Shown: positions 62,996-64,000 of the stretch, in pieces
How the letters are laid out: each line of letters begins with the position of its first letter
Position numbering within the stretch: position 1 is the first letter of the stretch
Assembly (NCBI GenBank): GCA_003290165.1
Contig: QNQO01000601.1
Span: 310,001-374,000 of the forward strand
Direction of reading: 5' to 3'
Origin: Berberis thunbergii
Lineage: Eukaryota; Streptophyta; Magnoliopsida; Ranunculales; Berberidaceae
Length of the DNA stretch: 64,000 bases
Translations under genes and position numbers: made by a program
Notes under the pieces: model-generated
Told to the model about the DNA's origin: nothing
The model's database searches: none
The model's input: the letters and a program-made list of their open reading frames with translations, nothing else

Positions 62996-64000
62996 TAGGG
63001 GTGGGCATCCCATCCCGCGATCCCGTTCCCGTCCCGACCCGTCCCGTCCCGATTTTTCCGGGTCTTAATGGGATTGAATAATTTCATCCCGATCCTGTCC
63101 CGTCCCGATCTAGAATGAGATGGAATGGGATGGAGATTTTCAATCCCGCCAATCCCGTCCCGTCCCGAACTAATTTATTAATATTAATTATTAATATTTT
63201 TATTTTAGAATTGTGGATGCCCTTACAAATATACTAATGTATATAACATATTTAATTTTTTAGCATCTCCATAAATATGTTACACATCTCCATGAATATC
63301 TCGCAGTTCTCATTCTCACTCACTCTCTCAAGTCTCAAGTCTCATCTCTCTGTGAAAACATATCTCTATCTAACAAACAAAAATGAATGAAGCATGTCGA
63401 TTTTAGGGTTATATCTCTAACAAACAAAAGCAGAGAAGACCAAAGAGTGAAGAGGTTCTTCTCATCGCACTGTCGCACACGCTTCATCAGTTCATCCGAC
63501 TTCATCTCCTTTCATCTGAGCTCAGTCTCTCATCAGTCGTCATCTGATTCATCTCTTCCCCTTCACCGATTTCAGGTAAAACTATAAATCTCTTTGAAAT
63601 CCGCAAAAATCGAAGCTTTGTAATATTGATTTGAGCCGATTTACCCAATTTTCTTCATCTTTAAGGAGGATCTTGATGAATCTTTTGGTTCGATTTTAGG
63701 GTTATAGCAAATGAACAACAAACAAAAGCAGAGAAGAGGTTGTTCTTACTCGCACACGCTTCATCCGACTTCATCTCTTTGCATCTGATCTCACTCTCTC
63801 ATCATCTCTTCCCCTTCACCTATTTCAGGTAAAAAATAAAACCCTATATGCTTTGAATCTCTGCTTTTTAAGTTTTTACAGTATTGATGTTTCTATTATT
63901 CTATATGCTTTTTTATTTGCTTGATTTTGTTGCTAGATGCGAGAAAAACACCTTTCTCGTTTTTGGTTGATGATTGAAAATCTTGGGTGTTTGTGGTTTT
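62996..64000 (+). mobile_element. hAT-type element, left end and 5' leader (runs off window)
   Basis: TAGGGGTGGGCATCCC starts at 62996, matching the ends at 27969 and 34355. A subterminal GTCCCGTCCCG-rich block follows to about 63170. Then come a promoter-like AT region and a leader with spliced-looking exons: CACCGATTTCAG|GTAAAA at about 63576 and CACCTATTTCAG|GTAAAA at about 63830. The two exon blocks are duplicates of each other. Any transposase would lie beyond the window. Confidence 0.65.

Overview
The window is nuclear DNA of a flowering plant, most likely a eudicot. It is AT-rich, its genes have GT-AG introns, and the recognisable proteins are plant types (Ran GTPase, CYP71-type P450, DUF295 F-box, phytocalpain-like membrane segment). 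It is dominated by transposable elements. Only one gene looks intact: a Ran GTPase on the minus strand (31599-36988, eight coding exons, 221 residues). Almost every other coding stretch is a captured, broken or transposon-derived fragment. Family names come from reading translations by eye; no database search was run.

Layout, left to right. 1-2042 is the right part of a CACTA-type DNA transposon carrying fragments of a DEK1-like calpain gene and a cysteine synthase gene. 2200-2708 is one arm of a Mutator-like foldback element, and 2709-6340 is a decayed antisense Ty1/copia element. 6982-16915 is a complete-looking 9.9-kb CACTA element with CACTACACCAAAA ends and a 3-bp AAC target duplication. 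It holds fragments of HIRA, two P450 genes, an ABC1-family kinase gene and a coiled-coil gene, and no transposase that I could recognise. 19129-25404 is a non-autonomous LTR retrotransposon with a gag remnant and a long antisense ORF, seated inside an older DNA element. 25867-30010 holds two DUF295 F-box pseudogenes; one is split by two small TRIM elements, and one TRIM is itself split by a hAT-type MITE.

30919-37050 contains the Ran gene with a Tourist-like MITE downstream and two nested hAT-like elements in intron 4. A 1.86-kb Mutator-like foldback element (37128-38985) lies less than 100 bp upstream of its TATA box. About 40944-47448 is a probable Helitron with a clear 3' end (hairpin then CTAG before T). 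It carries fragments of succinyl-CoA ligase beta, a UBC15-18-type E2 enzyme and other exons, plus internal duplications. 48284-62995 is an antisense Ty3/gypsy element of Athila-like type, with recognisable gag, protease, RT, RNase H and integrase pieces and two internal tandem duplications. Its right LTR is cut by a hAT element starting at 62996 that runs off the window.

The main theme is gene-fragment capture. Two CACTA elements of one family and one Helitron each carry several unrelated host exons with introns retained, while successive insertions of LTR, TRIM and MITE elements have left datable nesting. The captured fragments lack essential residues or exons and probably make no working enzymes, but their splice sites are largely preserved, so chimeric transcripts are possible.
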